A stretch of 25,024 bases of DNA, taken from NCBI GenBank assembly GCA_002726335.1, contig PBSR01000126.1, positions 1 to 25,024 on the forward strand. Direction: 5' to 3'. How positions within the stretch are numbered: position 1 is the first letter of the stretch; the number at the start of each line of letters is the position of its first letter. The stretch comes from Gemmatimonadaceae bacterium. GTDB lineage: Bacteria > Latescibacterota > UBA2968 > UBA8231. The position numbers and the translations under genes are program-made. The notes beneath the pieces were generated by a model. That model was not told where the DNA came from. It did not search any database and saw only the letters and a program-made list of their open reading frames with translations. This document shows, one piece after another, positions 8,457 to 16,246 of the stretch.

Positions 8457-9647
8457 TCAGCCCGCCGTTACGTCCTCCAGATAGCGCACCAGCGCCAGGC
8501 GCCCGGGACTGTCCCCGTGGATGTCGATGCCGACACGTGCCCAGCTGAGCGGCGGTGTGCCGTGTTCGTCATCTACCAGCTCCGGATCGGCCCCCGCGTC
8601 GACGAGGAGCCTGGCGATGGCGGCTGATTCAGCCATGTGCAGTGGCGTCTGGCCCATGTCGGCACGGGCGTTGGCATCTGCCCCCCGTTCGAGTAGTGCC
8701 CGTACCGTATCCTCGATGCCTGCGGCGGCGGCGGCGTGGAGCGGGGTGCCGCGGACAGCATTCACGCCGATGGCGCCGACAAAGGAGAGTGCCTCCACGT
8801 CCCTGTCGATCTGTTGCATCAGATCTGCGGTCAAGCCGAGTGCGGCCAGATGGCAGGGGTTGGCATCGGCGCCCTGTTCACGCAGGAAAACGGCGACATC
8901 ATGCGCGCCCCGGCTGATGGCAGACGCCAGCGGCGAGCGGCCCTCAGAGTCGACGGTGTCGGGGCGAGCCCCGTGTTCGACCAAAAGTCTGGCAACCGGG
9001 ACGGTGGTAGCGAAGTGCAGGGGCGGTGTCTCTCCGACGCCGGGTGTGGTCGCAAGAGAGGAGTCGCCCGCCAGCAAGCGGTTGACGGCATCGACGTCAC
9101 CCAGCAGGCAGGCCGTAAAGATGTCGAGTTCGACGCCTTTCTCCAGCAGAAGGTGCACCACGTCGGCATGCTTCCAGTGGGCGGCAAGCTGAGCGGGCGC
9201 CAGGTCGTATTCTCCCGGCTCCACCGGGTCGGCACCGCGCGCCAGAAGGAGCTCGACCATTTCGGCCTGCCCACGTTCGGCCGCCACCTGCAACGCCGTC
9301 GGCTGACCGCCCCACACCGGATGGGCGCCGGTGTCCGCCAGGACATGGGCATCTTCGTCTACGATCTGCCGAGCGGCGTCGACGTCACGATCCCATATGG
9401 CTCGACGCAGGTCGCGACCCAGCAGCCGGCGACGCAGGCGTGGCCAACTGTCGAAGCCCAAGGTGCGTGCCAGTACCAACTGGGCGTCCGTCAGCTGGGC
9501 ATCATCGGTGGATACCGGCTTGGGATGGTGGGAAAACTGCTGCCGGGCGTCGTCGGACCCCTCGCGGAAGGACTTGAGCAGGCGCTTGGCCTGCAGCTTC
9601 AACTGATCGAGGGTGACGTCGCGGGGAACGGATGGTGACTGGGACAT
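8457..9647 (-). CDS. Ankyrin-repeat protein
   Basis: 396 residues from the ATG at 9647, preceded by GAAGGAG about 7 nt upstream; the longer open frame lacks protein-like composition before it. Residues 11-75 form the helical N-terminal module often found before bacterial ankyrin repeats (LKLQAKRLLKSF, DAQLVLARTLGFDSWPRLR). Ankyrin repeats then run from about 80 to 390, with clear units such as ALQVAAERGQAEMVELLLARGAD (split near 118-140), LLVEHGARPD, TPLHAAAAAGIEDTVRALLE and TPLHMAESAAIARLLVDAGAD. Such repeats bind proteins; no catalytic domain, signal peptide or membrane segment is visible, so it is probably a cytoplasmic scaffold. It stands 186 bp after the CBM9-like gene and probably has its own promoter. 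Confidence 0.88.
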   Translation of the reverse strand: MSQSPSVPRDVTLDQLKLQAKRLLKSFREGSDDARQQFSHHPKPVSTDDAQLTDAQLVLARTLGFDSWPRLRRRLLGRDLRRAIWDRDVDAARQIVDEDAHVLADTGAHPVWGGQPTALQVAAERGQAEMVELLLARGADPVEPGEYDLAPAQLAAHWKHADVVHLLLEKGVELDIFTACLLGDVDAVNRLLAGDSSLATTPGVGETPPLHFATTVPVARLLVEHGARPDTVDSEGRSPLASAISRGAHDVAVFLREQGADANPCHLAALGLTADLMQQIDRDVEALSFVGAIGVNAVRGTPLHAAAAAGIEDTVRALLERGADANARADMGQTPLHMAESAAIARLLVDAGADPELVDDEHGTPPLSWARVGIDIHGDSPGRLALVRYLEDVTAG

Positions 9648-9833
9648 TGCGAACTCCTTCAAGCGTGCCCGGCATCCGCATCGCGGGCGAAAGAGGTCGC
9701 AAAACCTATGAGGTCTGCAACGAAACGGGTGGAAGGTACCTTTCCGCGGATTGGCGGCGCCCCGTAGCGCACGCCACGAATGTAGTAACGCCCAAGGCAG
9801 ACGCAAGCCATCGGAGTACCGGTGACAGAGGCA

Positions 9834-10730
9834 CTACCCGTCGCGAGGCAGCAGCTCTTCGCTGAAGCGAATGATGGGAAACAGCTCCGGCACGTGGGAG
9901 TCGCGCGTGCCGTGGGGGCTCCAGAACTGGGCGCCCGAGTCATCGCTCGGCGCCGCTTCCCGGTACTGGTTGAACCGGGAGAAGTCCAGACGCCAGACGT
10001 CGCCGTCCCGTGGCGGCAGGGCGCGGTCATCCGCCTGAGCGAGGATGTGCAGGCTCTGCCAGGGGATGGCGAGCTCCACCGTCCAGCCACGATCACGGTC
10101 GGTGCTGTCGTTCAGGGTGCCATCCACGTGTACCGCCCACTGCAGACCCGGCAGATCGTACTTCCAGAAGCCGGTGCGCAGGCCTCGGGGATGCGTTTTA
10201 AGACCCACACCATTCCACTCCCTCGCGCCTTCGGCGTCCATCTGCAGCGCCGGATCCTGGCTGCCATAGTCGAAGCGGCCGTACTCCGAGTTCCAGATGA
10301 AGAAGACCTCGTAGATCGTACCGAGGGCATTGATCTCGAATTCGTAGTAGGCGTCACGGCCGGCGATGAAGAGTTCGACGTCATTGTTGCGGAAGATGAG
10401 GGAGTCACGCTCGGTCAGGTCGGCCTGGATATCGGGTTCTTCGATCCAGTACCCGACGTACAGACAGCGCCGATCCCACAATACGGCGGCACGCGTGTCA
10501 TGGATGCCACGCGCGCCACTGATCATGTCGGTGAAACGCGGGGACCGCGGCGCCTGAGCCCAGACCGGTTCATCGAGGTGACCGTCGACGGCGATGGGCT
10601 CATCGATGCGGTAGGCGGTGTATTCTTCGATGCCATCGGCAGGCCAGGGAAAGGGGCTGCCGTCGGCGTAGTCACCGTCGTATTTCGTCGGTTCGCCGGT
10701 GATGCCGAGAGTGTATCTGTCAGTTGACAT
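9834..10730 (-). CDS. CBM9-like (PF06452) carbohydrate-binding-family protein, stand-alone
   Basis: 298 residues. The core resembles the CBM9/DUF1083 beta-sandwich: IAVDGHLDEPVWAQAP (46-61) is the standard opening, followed by AAVLWDRRCLYVGYWI (81-96), NNDVELFI (115-122), a Trp-rich strand region and GWTVELAIPWQSL near 216-228. Stand-alone members are common near polysaccharide genes and are usually annotated only as carbohydrate-binding family 9-like. No signal peptide is evident after the ATG at 10730, so secretion by the Sec route is not supported; the ribosome site before it is weak. The gene lies 83 nt after the GNAT gene and may be read with the long upstream operon or from its own promoter. 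Ligand unknown. Confidence 0.82.
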   Translation of the reverse strand: MSTDRYTLGITGEPTKYDGDYADGSPFPWPADGIEEYTAYRIDEPIAVDGHLDEPVWAQAPRSPRFTDMISGARGIHDTRAAVLWDRRCLYVGYWIEEPDIQADLTERDSLIFRNNDVELFIAGRDAYYEFEINALGTIYEVFFIWNSEYGRFDYGSQDPALQMDAEGAREWNGVGLKTHPRGLRTGFWKYDLPGLQWAVHVDGTLNDSTDRDRGWTVELAIPWQSLHILAQADDRALPPRDGDVWRLDFSRFNQYREAAPSDDSGAQFWSPHGTRDSHVPELFPIIRFSEELLPRDG

Positions 10731-10813
10731 GGTAGACCGCCAGGTGAGAGGACATGGTGAATGGGAGGTTGGCGCCCCGCGTGGTCATCACGGTTGAGCT
10801 TGCTGTCCGGCGT

Positions 10814-11299
10814 TCATGATTCCACGGCAAGGTCACGCAGGGCGTCGCCAGAAACGCGATAGATGATCCACTCCCCCTGGGCTTCAGCTCCCAGGGACTC
10901 GTAGAACCTGCGCGCCGGTTCGTTCCAGTCGAGCACGCTCCATTCGAAGCGTCCGCAGTCGTTGGCCACAGCGATGCGGGCCAAGCGCTTCAGCAGGGCC
11001 CTGCCCGCACCATTGTCTCGCTTCTCCGGCAAGACAAAGAGGTCTTCCAGATACAGGCCCTTCCTGCCCAGCCAGGTAGAGTAGTTGTAGAAGTACACCG
11101 CGAACCCCACCGGCTCACCTTCGATGCTGCACACCAGAGCCTCGACCGTCGAGTGCTTGCCGAATACGGTCTCTCTGATGTCTTCCACTGTGGCGGTGAC
11201 TTCCGAGGCGGCTCTTTCGTAGAGAGCCAACTCGGTGACGAACCGATGGATGAGGGTGGCGTCTTCCGCCGTGGCTTCTCGGATCTCTATCTCAGGCAT
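10814..11299 (-). CDS. GNAT-family N-acetyltransferase
   Basis: 161 residues from the ATG at 11299. The GNAT acetyl-CoA pyrophosphate motif is visible as RDNGAGRALL (94-103, R-x-x-G-x-G/A type), after the beta4 strand LYLEDLFVLPEKR (82-94), and the C-terminal NEPARRFYESLGA (126-138) is the usual helix-turn before the last strands. The N-terminal part (ELALYERAASEV, 23-34) resembles diamine/polyamine acetyltransferase-like members, so an amine substrate is possible but not certain. The start overlaps the epimerase stop by 8 nt, which supports coupled translation and rejects the longer upstream frame. Cytoplasmic. Confidence 0.87.
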   Translation of the reverse strand: MPEIEIREATAEDATLIHRFVTELALYERAASEVTATVEDIRETVFGKHSTVEALVCSIEGEPVGFAVYFYNYSTWLGRKGLYLEDLFVLPEKRDNGAGRALLKRLARIAVANDCGRFEWSVLDWNEPARRFYESLGAEAQGEWIIYRVSGDALRDLAVES

Positions 11300-12167
11300 G
11301 TGCCCCTTCCAGGTGGGCGCGCCAGGTGTACCGGGGTGTCCAGTCGAGCAGCTGTCGCGCCGGTTCGATATCGACAAGGGTGTGAAATGGCTCCTCGTCG
11401 AATTCCGCTCCTCCCCGCCATTCGAGATCGGGATGAACGAACTGCGCCAGATCACGGCTCGTCCGTCCGGATGTGGTGATATCGGATGAGGCGACCAGGA
11501 CGCAGCGGAATCCATCCGCCCTGCACGTCAGACCTCTGAGGCAGGCGTTGGACAGATCACGAATATCGAGGAAGGCACCGTACTCCCAGAACGGGTCCCA
11601 TTCGAACGCGGTTCTCGCGGCTCGTTCCGACTCGATCCAGGCGTACGTGTCAGGTGTCCACACACCAGGGGGCCGCAGGCAGACCACGGTCAGATCGCCG
11701 GATCCGGCGACGAGTCGACACATGTCCTCGCCGAGGCGCTTCGAAATCGCGTACGGGGTTGCGGCGTAGCACGGGTGAGCATCATCAAGAGGCAGGTAAT
11801 CCGGGGCGTGTTCTCCCTTGAAGACACCCAGGGCATCGACGCTGCTCAGGAACAGGAAGCGCCGGACTCCGGCTTCACGGGCCGCACACAGCACGTTCCA
11901 CGTCCCCAGCAGATTCACCTCCATGATTCGCCCCGGGGTGTCCCCAGGTTCTCCCAGAAGGGCGGCGGCATGAACCACGCTGTCACAGCCGCGGACCGCT
12001 TCCCGCAGCGCGGGCGGATCGAGAATGTCCTGAGAGTTGATCAGGTCGTACGGAACGACCGCATGGCCGGATGCCGCGAGCGCCTCGACGACGGCCGCGC
12101 CGACAAGTCCGCCGCTTCCCGTAACGAGAACCCTCACCTGCCTGTCATCCCGATCTCCTGTTGGCAT
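11292..12167 (-). CDS. NAD(P)-dependent sugar epimerase/dehydratase (extended SDR)
   Basis: Extended short-chain dehydrogenase: VRVLVTGSGGLVG (11-23) holds the GxxGxxG nucleotide loop, D41 lies at the end of the second strand, S108/S109 and Y139-x-x-x-K143 (YAISK) supply the catalytic Ser-Tyr-Lys, and NLLGTWNVL (85-93) is typical of the family. Substrates are usually nucleotide sugars or related polyols. From the ATG at 12167 the protein has 291 residues and overlaps the upstream gene by 23 nt; a GTG at 12137 would begin exactly at the Rossmann strand, remove a charged ten-residue extension and leave a 7-nt gap. Neither start has a strong ribosome site, so the true start is uncertain. Confidence 0.85.
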   Translation of the reverse strand: MPTGDRDDRQVRVLVTGSGGLVGAAVVEALAASGHAVVPYDLINSQDILDPPALREAVRGCDSVVHAAALLGEPGDTPGRIMEVNLLGTWNVLCAAREAGVRRFLFLSSVDALGVFKGEHAPDYLPLDDAHPCYAATPYAISKRLGEDMCRLVAGSGDLTVVCLRPPGVWTPDTYAWIESERAARTAFEWDPFWEYGAFLDIRDLSNACLRGLTCRADGFRCVLVASSDITTSGRTSRDLAQFVHPDLEWRGGAEFDEEPFHTLVDIEPARQLLDWTPRYTWRAHLEGAHA

Positions 12168-12453
12168 GCTCGAGGATCAGATCCACCGTTTCGCCAGCCG
12201 ACAGCTCGCTGCTGTCGATTGTCAGCCAGCTACCGTCATCGGCCATCCTCTCCAGCAGAATCTCTTCGGTCCACTCGGGCAACGGCTGGGCGAGTCCGGA
12301 AACCACCCACTCCCGCAGATCATCGAGGGAGATGAGAAATCCCCGATCAGACCGGTCGAGCAGTGCCCTGGCGATCGTCGCCTTGCCAGCGCCGGGTACA
12401 CCCGAAACGATAAAGACTCGAGGCAGATCAGGTGTGGTTCCAGCCTCTGTCAC
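12145..12453 (-). CDS. Short P-loop NTPase/kinase-like protein, apparently missing its central region
   Basis: 102 residues. A Walker A loop is visible as GVPGAGKA (18-25), preceded by the hydrophobic strand RVFIVS; the residue after K24 is Ala rather than the Mg-binding Ser/Thr, with Thr only at 26. DDLREWVVSGLAQPLPEWTEE (about 43-63) resembles the early substrate-lid part of small kinase-like ATPases, and LTIDSSELSAGETVDLIL resembles their C-terminal end, but the roughly 70-80 residues normally between them seem absent without loss of frame. It may be an inactive remnant or a divergent small protein. The GTG start at 12453 overlaps the preceding stop (GTGA), and all flanking genes are tightly packed, which argues that it is translated. 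Confidence 0.7.
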   Translation of the reverse strand: MTEAGTTPDLPRVFIVSGVPGAGKATIARALLDRSDRGFLISLDDLREWVVSGLAQPLPEWTEEILLERMADDGSWLTIDSSELSAGETVDLILEHANRRSG

Positions 12454-12995
12454 GAGTCCAGCCAGTCACTGACGATGGGTGCCGAGTAGTCGAGCAGGCA
12501 AGCATAGGCCGCGTCGGTCAGGTGCAATCCATCCGCTACGTAGTAACACGCGAGCGGCGTGCCGTCTTGGAAGAAGATGTCGTTGGGATCGACGAAGAGG
12601 TCACCGGGTAGCAGAGCCGATGAGATGCGCTGGTTCACCTCATCGATAACGTGCCACTTGCCTTCCTTCTGGGGCGCCTTCATGATCCCGAAGTAGGCGA
12701 ACTTCGCCTGCGGCGACCACTTCCCCGTAAGGCTCCGACAGCGCGCCACATTGGCACAGATGTCGTCCTCGGTCACGCCCCGGTTGAGGTCATTGCTGCC
12801 GCAGTAGAACAACACGAGATCCGGCGACTCCTCCGTCAGGATGTCCGCCAACCAGACGACCCAGTCTGCCGTCACCGTGCCGCCGACCGCCCGGTTCGTG
12901 ACCTCACCATGGGGCAACAGGTCTGTCGCACAGTGCCACGCTGCGAAGTTGGAGCTGCCCACGAGGAGGAGCCTTGTGGGAGCGGGCCTACTCAC
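12450..12995 (-). CDS. SGNH/GDSL-type hydrolase
   Basis: 181 residues. The SGNH blocks are visible: block I GSSNF with S15 as nucleophile (in place of GDSL), G39 in the AVGGT block II loop, block III CGSND (65-69, N68 for the oxyanion hole) and block V DGLH (155-158, D155 and H158). This set supports an active esterase/deacetylase of the type that acts on small esters, acetylated sugars or lipids. No signal peptide is seen. The GTG start at 12995 has AAGGAG about 4 nt upstream, within the end of the SRPBCC gene, which it overlaps by 8 nt. The next gene starts inside its stop codon. Confidence 0.87.
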   Translation of the reverse strand: MSRPAPTRLLLVGSSNFAAWHCATDLLPHGEVTNRAVGGTVTADWVVWLADILTEESPDLVLFYCGSNDLNRGVTEDDICANVARCRSLTGKWSPQAKFAYFGIMKAPQKEGKWHVIDEVNQRISSALLPGDLFVDPNDIFFQDGTPLACYYVADGLHLTDAAYACLLDYSAPIVSDWLDS

Positions 12996-13422
12996 AGCAC
13001 TCCTTGAGTCTTGTCATCGCCAGGCCCCATGCCTTCGACATCCACTCCTCATAGGCGGGCCAGTCCCTGTGATCTCTTGTCTCGGCCTGGGTCAGCGTTA
13101 CATCCGTACCGCCCTGCCGGGCTTGAAAGGTCACCTCGATAACTGTGCGCCTACCATCCGGCGGCAGGAACATGGGCAGGAAAGCCGTGGGTCCCTGCCA
13201 TTGGAAGCGCAGCAGCCCTTCGGGCTGAATCTCGAGCAGCACGCAGCCAAGGATGCTGTCCTTCTCCGGGTCGTCCCCCCAGAAGAACTCGTACGCCCCC
13301 TCCGGTCGGAAATCCACGTTGGCTTTCGGGGCCAGCCACTCTGTGATGTTCTCCGAGTCTGTCCAGGCACGCCAGACTGTCGGGACGGCAGCCCCGATCT
13401 GTATCGATGTCGAGTAGCTCAC
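12988..13422 (-). CDS. SRPBCC/AHSA1-domain protein
   Basis: 144 residues spanning a single START/Bet v1-like domain of the AHSA1 (activator of Hsp90 ATPase homologue) type: IQIGAAVPTVWRAWTDSENITEWLAPKANVDF (from residue 7; starts as the usual family opening), then a GxYEFFWG strand, LLRFQWQGP, TVIEVTFQ and a long C-terminal helix (EEWMSKAWGLAMTRLKE). The fold makes a hydrophobic cavity for small ligands; bacterial members have very varied, mostly unknown roles and the name does not imply an Hsp90 link. GTG at 13422 overlaps the AlkD stop as GTGA, so the start is well fixed by coupling. Confidence 0.87.
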   Translation of the reverse strand: MSYSTSIQIGAAVPTVWRAWTDSENITEWLAPKANVDFRPEGAYEFFWGDDPEKDSILGCVLLEIQPEGLLRFQWQGPTAFLPMFLPPDGRRTVIEVTFQARQGGTDVTLTQAETRDHRDWPAYEEWMSKAWGLAMTRLKECCE

Positions 13423-14540
13423 GATGCCTCTCCGGTGATCTCGAACCTGCCACCTGCGTGATGATTGCCATTGAGCATGACGTCCACCGTGTGGATTCCC
13501 GGGTAGTGTCTGCGGGTCGAATGTTGGGCCACGGACACCGTCTTGCGGACCGTCGCGCTCTCCCCGGCAGGGATGGTCAGCTCGGCACCTTTGAAGACCC
13601 GTGGACTCGTCGAGCCCTTCGCCTTGACGAAGTGGACGCGGAAGTCGACGAGGGCGCCCGCCTCGGCAGTCGATGGGTTATCGATCCTGGCCTCGATGCG
13701 GATTCTGTCGCCAATCCGGACACGGGACGGGGCGCAGGACACATGACCGACTACGGCCGGAGAATCCACGCCATACCCCAGCACGGCGAGGGCCTCTGGA
13801 TGGCCTTGCTTGATCAGCGTACGCAAGCCATGACGGATGAGGCGTTTCCTGTCTTGGCCTGCCCCTTTCGACCAGCGCCGGGTGATGTGGACGACCGCCT
13901 CGGGGTGGTCCTTGGAGATGTCGTTCAGGCTGTTAGCCACCGACCGCCGCACGTACTCCTCCGGATCGTCCTTGAGCAGTTCGAGAAGCTCGATGACCGG
14001 GGCGGGATCCTGCTGGAATCGCCGCAATCGTGGTGCCCACGGGAGTCGGGGACGGGAGCCTTCGGAGACCAGTCGCCGGACGTGGACGTTCGGATCACCT
14101 GCCCAGGTGCGGAGCTGGGCCATGGTCTTCTCCGGGTGTTGCTCGATGAAGGCACGGATGCTGAATTCCGCGGTGAACCGCCGGGTGAGCTCATTCTGGG
14201 CCCGCATGGAGATGTCGAAGCAGTCGAGTCCGTACCGGGCAATGAAGAACACGTGGGGGAAGTAGAGGAAGGACTCCATGCCGGTGAGCTCGGCCTCGCC
14301 GGACTCCGGCCCCAATGAATCGATCAGGATGTCGATGGCTCGTCTGCGGTCGGCGGGCAAGGTGTCGCCAAGTGCGGCGGCGATCTGGCGGGCTCGCGGG
14401 GTGAGTTCCAGTTCGTCGTAGCCATCGAGGGCAGCCTGAAGAAACCGCTGCTGATCGAAGTCGGGATAGACCCGGGTGATCATCTTGCCGATCCGCGCGG
14501 CGATGTCAGGCCCGAAGGAGTTCTTGAGTGGCTCAGCCAA
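13419..14540 (-). CDS. DNA alkylation repair protein (AlkD-like HEAT repeats, COG4335 type)
   Basis: 373 residues if begun at the TTG at 14540, giving MAEPLKNSFGPDIAARI, the usual beginning of this family; it overlaps the SGNH stop by 8 nt. Residues about 15-255 are helical HEAT-like repeats, including FIEQHPEKTMAQLRTWA (131-147), NVHVRRLVSEGSRPRLPWA (151-169) and DDPEEYVRRSVANSLNDISK (191-210), which match AlkD-like DNA glycosylases that remove bulky or charged alkyl-base lesions. A C-terminal beta-sandwich (about 265-370) is also usual for this branch. The open frame continues about 90 codons upstream in non-protein-like sequence. Substrate range cannot be read from the sequence. It is an odd neighbour for the surrounding hydrolases. 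Confidence 0.82.
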   Translation of the reverse strand: MAEPLKNSFGPDIAARIGKMITRVYPDFDQQRFLQAALDGYDELELTPRARQIAAALGDTLPADRRRAIDILIDSLGPESGEAELTGMESFLYFPHVFFIARYGLDCFDISMRAQNELTRRFTAEFSIRAFIEQHPEKTMAQLRTWAGDPNVHVRRLVSEGSRPRLPWAPRLRRFQQDPAPVIELLELLKDDPEEYVRRSVANSLNDISKDHPEAVVHITRRWSKGAGQDRKRLIRHGLRTLIKQGHPEALAVLGYGVDSPAVVGHVSCAPSRVRIGDRIRIEARIDNPSTAEAGALVDFRVHFVKAKGSTSPRVFKGAELTIPAGESATVRKTVSVAQHSTRRHYPGIHTVDVMLNGNHHAGGRFEITGEAS

Positions 14541-15195
14541 CGGCCGCCCGCTCGCGGCACACGTCCCTGGCCGCCGTGTGGAGCGCTTCGCGTTCGGCCT
14601 GCAGAATCCCCTGTGTGGCAGCGGGTTCACCCACGGGTGCGCCGAACAAGGTCCACTGGAAGCAGCAAGCGGCAAGGTACGACCCAGCCAACGTCGGGTG
14701 GGAGTTGTCGGCGTCATGTAACACCGGTACCGGGTCGGCGGCCAGAGCGCGTTGCCAGGCCAGACCGGCGGGGACCACGGTGACACCGAGCTCGGTACCG
14801 ATGTCGTCATAGGTGGATGCCAGCGTTGCCTGGGTCTCAGGGGCGTTGAGCCGGGCCCAAGTCATATAGAGGACGGTGCGAGCTTCGGTACGGGAGACGA
14901 GGGCGTGGAAATCGAGGATGTTCTCACCGGTTCGCTGCGGGTTCTTGATGGGGAGTGTGCTCTGTTCCTGCAGCACGACGAAATCCCAGGGCTCTTCATT
15001 GAGCAGGGCCGTCGCCTCGCCCTTATTGAGATGCTGACGCAAGGTCGCGCCTCCCACGGCCACCACCTGCGACTCGATGTGCGTTCCCTCGCCGTCGGCT
15101 GCCGCCAACCCTGACCACAGGGACGGCAGGTCGTTGCGGAGGGTGAAGCTGTTGCCGACAAAGAGGATTCTCGCGGTGCTCACGCCCCGATCCAT
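14533..15195 (-). CDS. SGNH-fold protein, DUF4886-like
   Basis: 220 residues from the ATG at 15195. The N-terminal strand ARILFVGNSFTLRND (8-22) carries the GNSF nucleophile motif (S16) typical of DUF4886-like SGNH proteins; VAVGGATLRQHL (45-56) is block II, and D163-N-S-H166 (DADNSHPTLAGSYLAA) is the C-terminal Asp-His pair. An oxidant-type QEQST strand (76-80) also recurs in the family. The protein is probably an esterase or carbohydrate deacetylase. The ATG has purine-rich GAAGGCGGAGGA just before it; a GTG at 15183 would instead give a GTGA overlap with the dioxygenase stop and is a fair alternative. No signal peptide. Confidence 0.83.
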   Translation of the reverse strand: MDRGVSTARILFVGNSFTLRNDLPSLWSGLAAADGEGTHIESQVVAVGGATLRQHLNKGEATALLNEEPWDFVVLQEQSTLPIKNPQRTGENILDFHALVSRTEARTVLYMTWARLNAPETQATLASTYDDIGTELGVTVVPAGLAWQRALAADPVPVLHDADNSHPTLAGSYLAACCFQWTLFGAPVGEPAATQGILQAEREALHTAARDVCRERAAVG

Positions 15196-16088
15196 TCCTC
15201 CGCCTTCGTACGTCGCTTGCGGCGGTGCAGCCGTACATGATCCCGATAGCGGCCGGCGTCGTTGTCCGAACCGGTGTTGCGATCGAGGAACAGGGGAAAC
15301 TCGGACGCTGGCGGCTTGGCATGGCTGTAGCCGTACTCGTAGCTGCGCATGATGATCCGCTGCTCGCGAGTCAGGCCCTGCAGCCACTCCGGGTTGGACA
15401 GGATGCGATCGGCAGCCGTGATCCAGGCCGGGCAGTAGGCGTAGAAGATGTTCTTGCGTGCGGTGGCACTTGTGTTCGGCTCGACTCGATGCCAGATCGA
15501 CGAGTGCATGACGGTGAGCGTGCCAGCCTTCACCTTGACGATCAACTCTCCGTCCACAGACTCGTGGGTGTCATACGGGTCGAAGTACTGCTCGCGGTGA
15601 CTGCCCGGCACAACCACCAGGTTGCCCATGTTGTCCTCCGGCAGATCGGTGAGCCAGTAGCCGATCTTGATCTGCAGGGGAAGGCGTGGAGAGAAGACGC
15701 CGTACGGCAGGGCCCTGGCACCGTCGGGATGCCAGAGATTGTGCTTCTTCATGCCAGGGGGCCGGATGAAGAACTGGCTGATGTGTAGCTTGAGCAGTTC
15801 GCCGAACAGATCGTAGGCGTAGCCGATATGCCGAGGATGATCGATCAACTCGGCCAGCGCCGGGTCGAGTTCGACGACGTTCTCGCGGCCAAAGGTTTCG
15901 CCGGGATCGAACCGATCATCGGCGGCGGCGATCCGATCGAGGGCGTCGCTGTAGCGGGTGACTTCGGCAGGGGACAGGGCGTCCTCCAGGAAGATGATCC
16001 CATCCTGCTCGAAGGTCTCCCATTGCTCTGCGGTGAAGCCTGGTGGGGCGGTGATATACTCGGCCTGCACAGACGATACCGTCGACAT
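15180..16088 (-). CDS. Phytanoyl-CoA dioxygenase (PhyH) family protein
   Basis: 302 residues from the ATG at 16088, which has AAAGGAG about 8 nt upstream. The family start is at residues 23-40 (WETFEQDGIIFLEDALSP). The iron ligands are H120-x-D122 (LWHPDG) and H200 (SSIWHRVEPN), and R211 (ATARKN) is the expected 2-oxoglutarate-binding Arg; GNLVVVPGSHRE (155-166) is the conserved loop before the C-terminal strands. It is thus probably an active Fe(II)/2-oxoglutarate oxygenase. Similarity to the dioxygenase ending at 443 is limited to the fold, so it is not a recent duplicate. First gene of the long overlapping minus-strand operon. Substrate unknown. Confidence 0.88.
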   Translation of the reverse strand: MSTVSSVQAEYITAPPGFTAEQWETFEQDGIIFLEDALSPAEVTRYSDALDRIAAADDRFDPGETFGRENVVELDPALAELIDHPRHIGYAYDLFGELLKLHISQFFIRPPGMKKHNLWHPDGARALPYGVFSPRLPLQIKIGYWLTDLPEDNMGNLVVVPGSHREQYFDPYDTHESVDGELIVKVKAGTLTVMHSSIWHRVEPNTSATARKNIFYAYCPAWITAADRILSNPEWLQGLTREQRIIMRSYEYGYSHAKPPASEFPLFLDRNTGSDNDAGRYRDHVRLHRRKRRTKAEEWIGA

Positions 16089-16172
16089 GTGGCTGCTCCT
16101 TTCCGGAAGAATACTGGTCGTCGGCCTGCACTCCGGCAAGCTCGCGGCCCACGACCTGCCGGACTTTTCTTG

Positions 16173-16205
16173 GGGACCTTGCCAACCGGGTCCCGGTCTC
16201 GGGAC
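16173..16205 (+). promoter_or_regulatory. Candidate ECF-type promoter with overlapping inverted repeat
   Basis: In the 158-bp divergent gap before the sigma factor gene, GGACCTT (16174-16180) resembles an ECF -35 element (GGAACTT class) and GGTCTC (16195-16200) a -10 element; 17 nt lie between ACC and GTC. A perfect inverted repeat, GTCCCG (16190-16195) and CGGGAC (16200-16205), overlaps the -10 region. Resemblance only; no transcript evidence. Confidence 0.35.
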
Positions 16206-16246
16206 ACTAACCATGCGAAACACCAGCCACAGCGCAGGAGGGCGCA

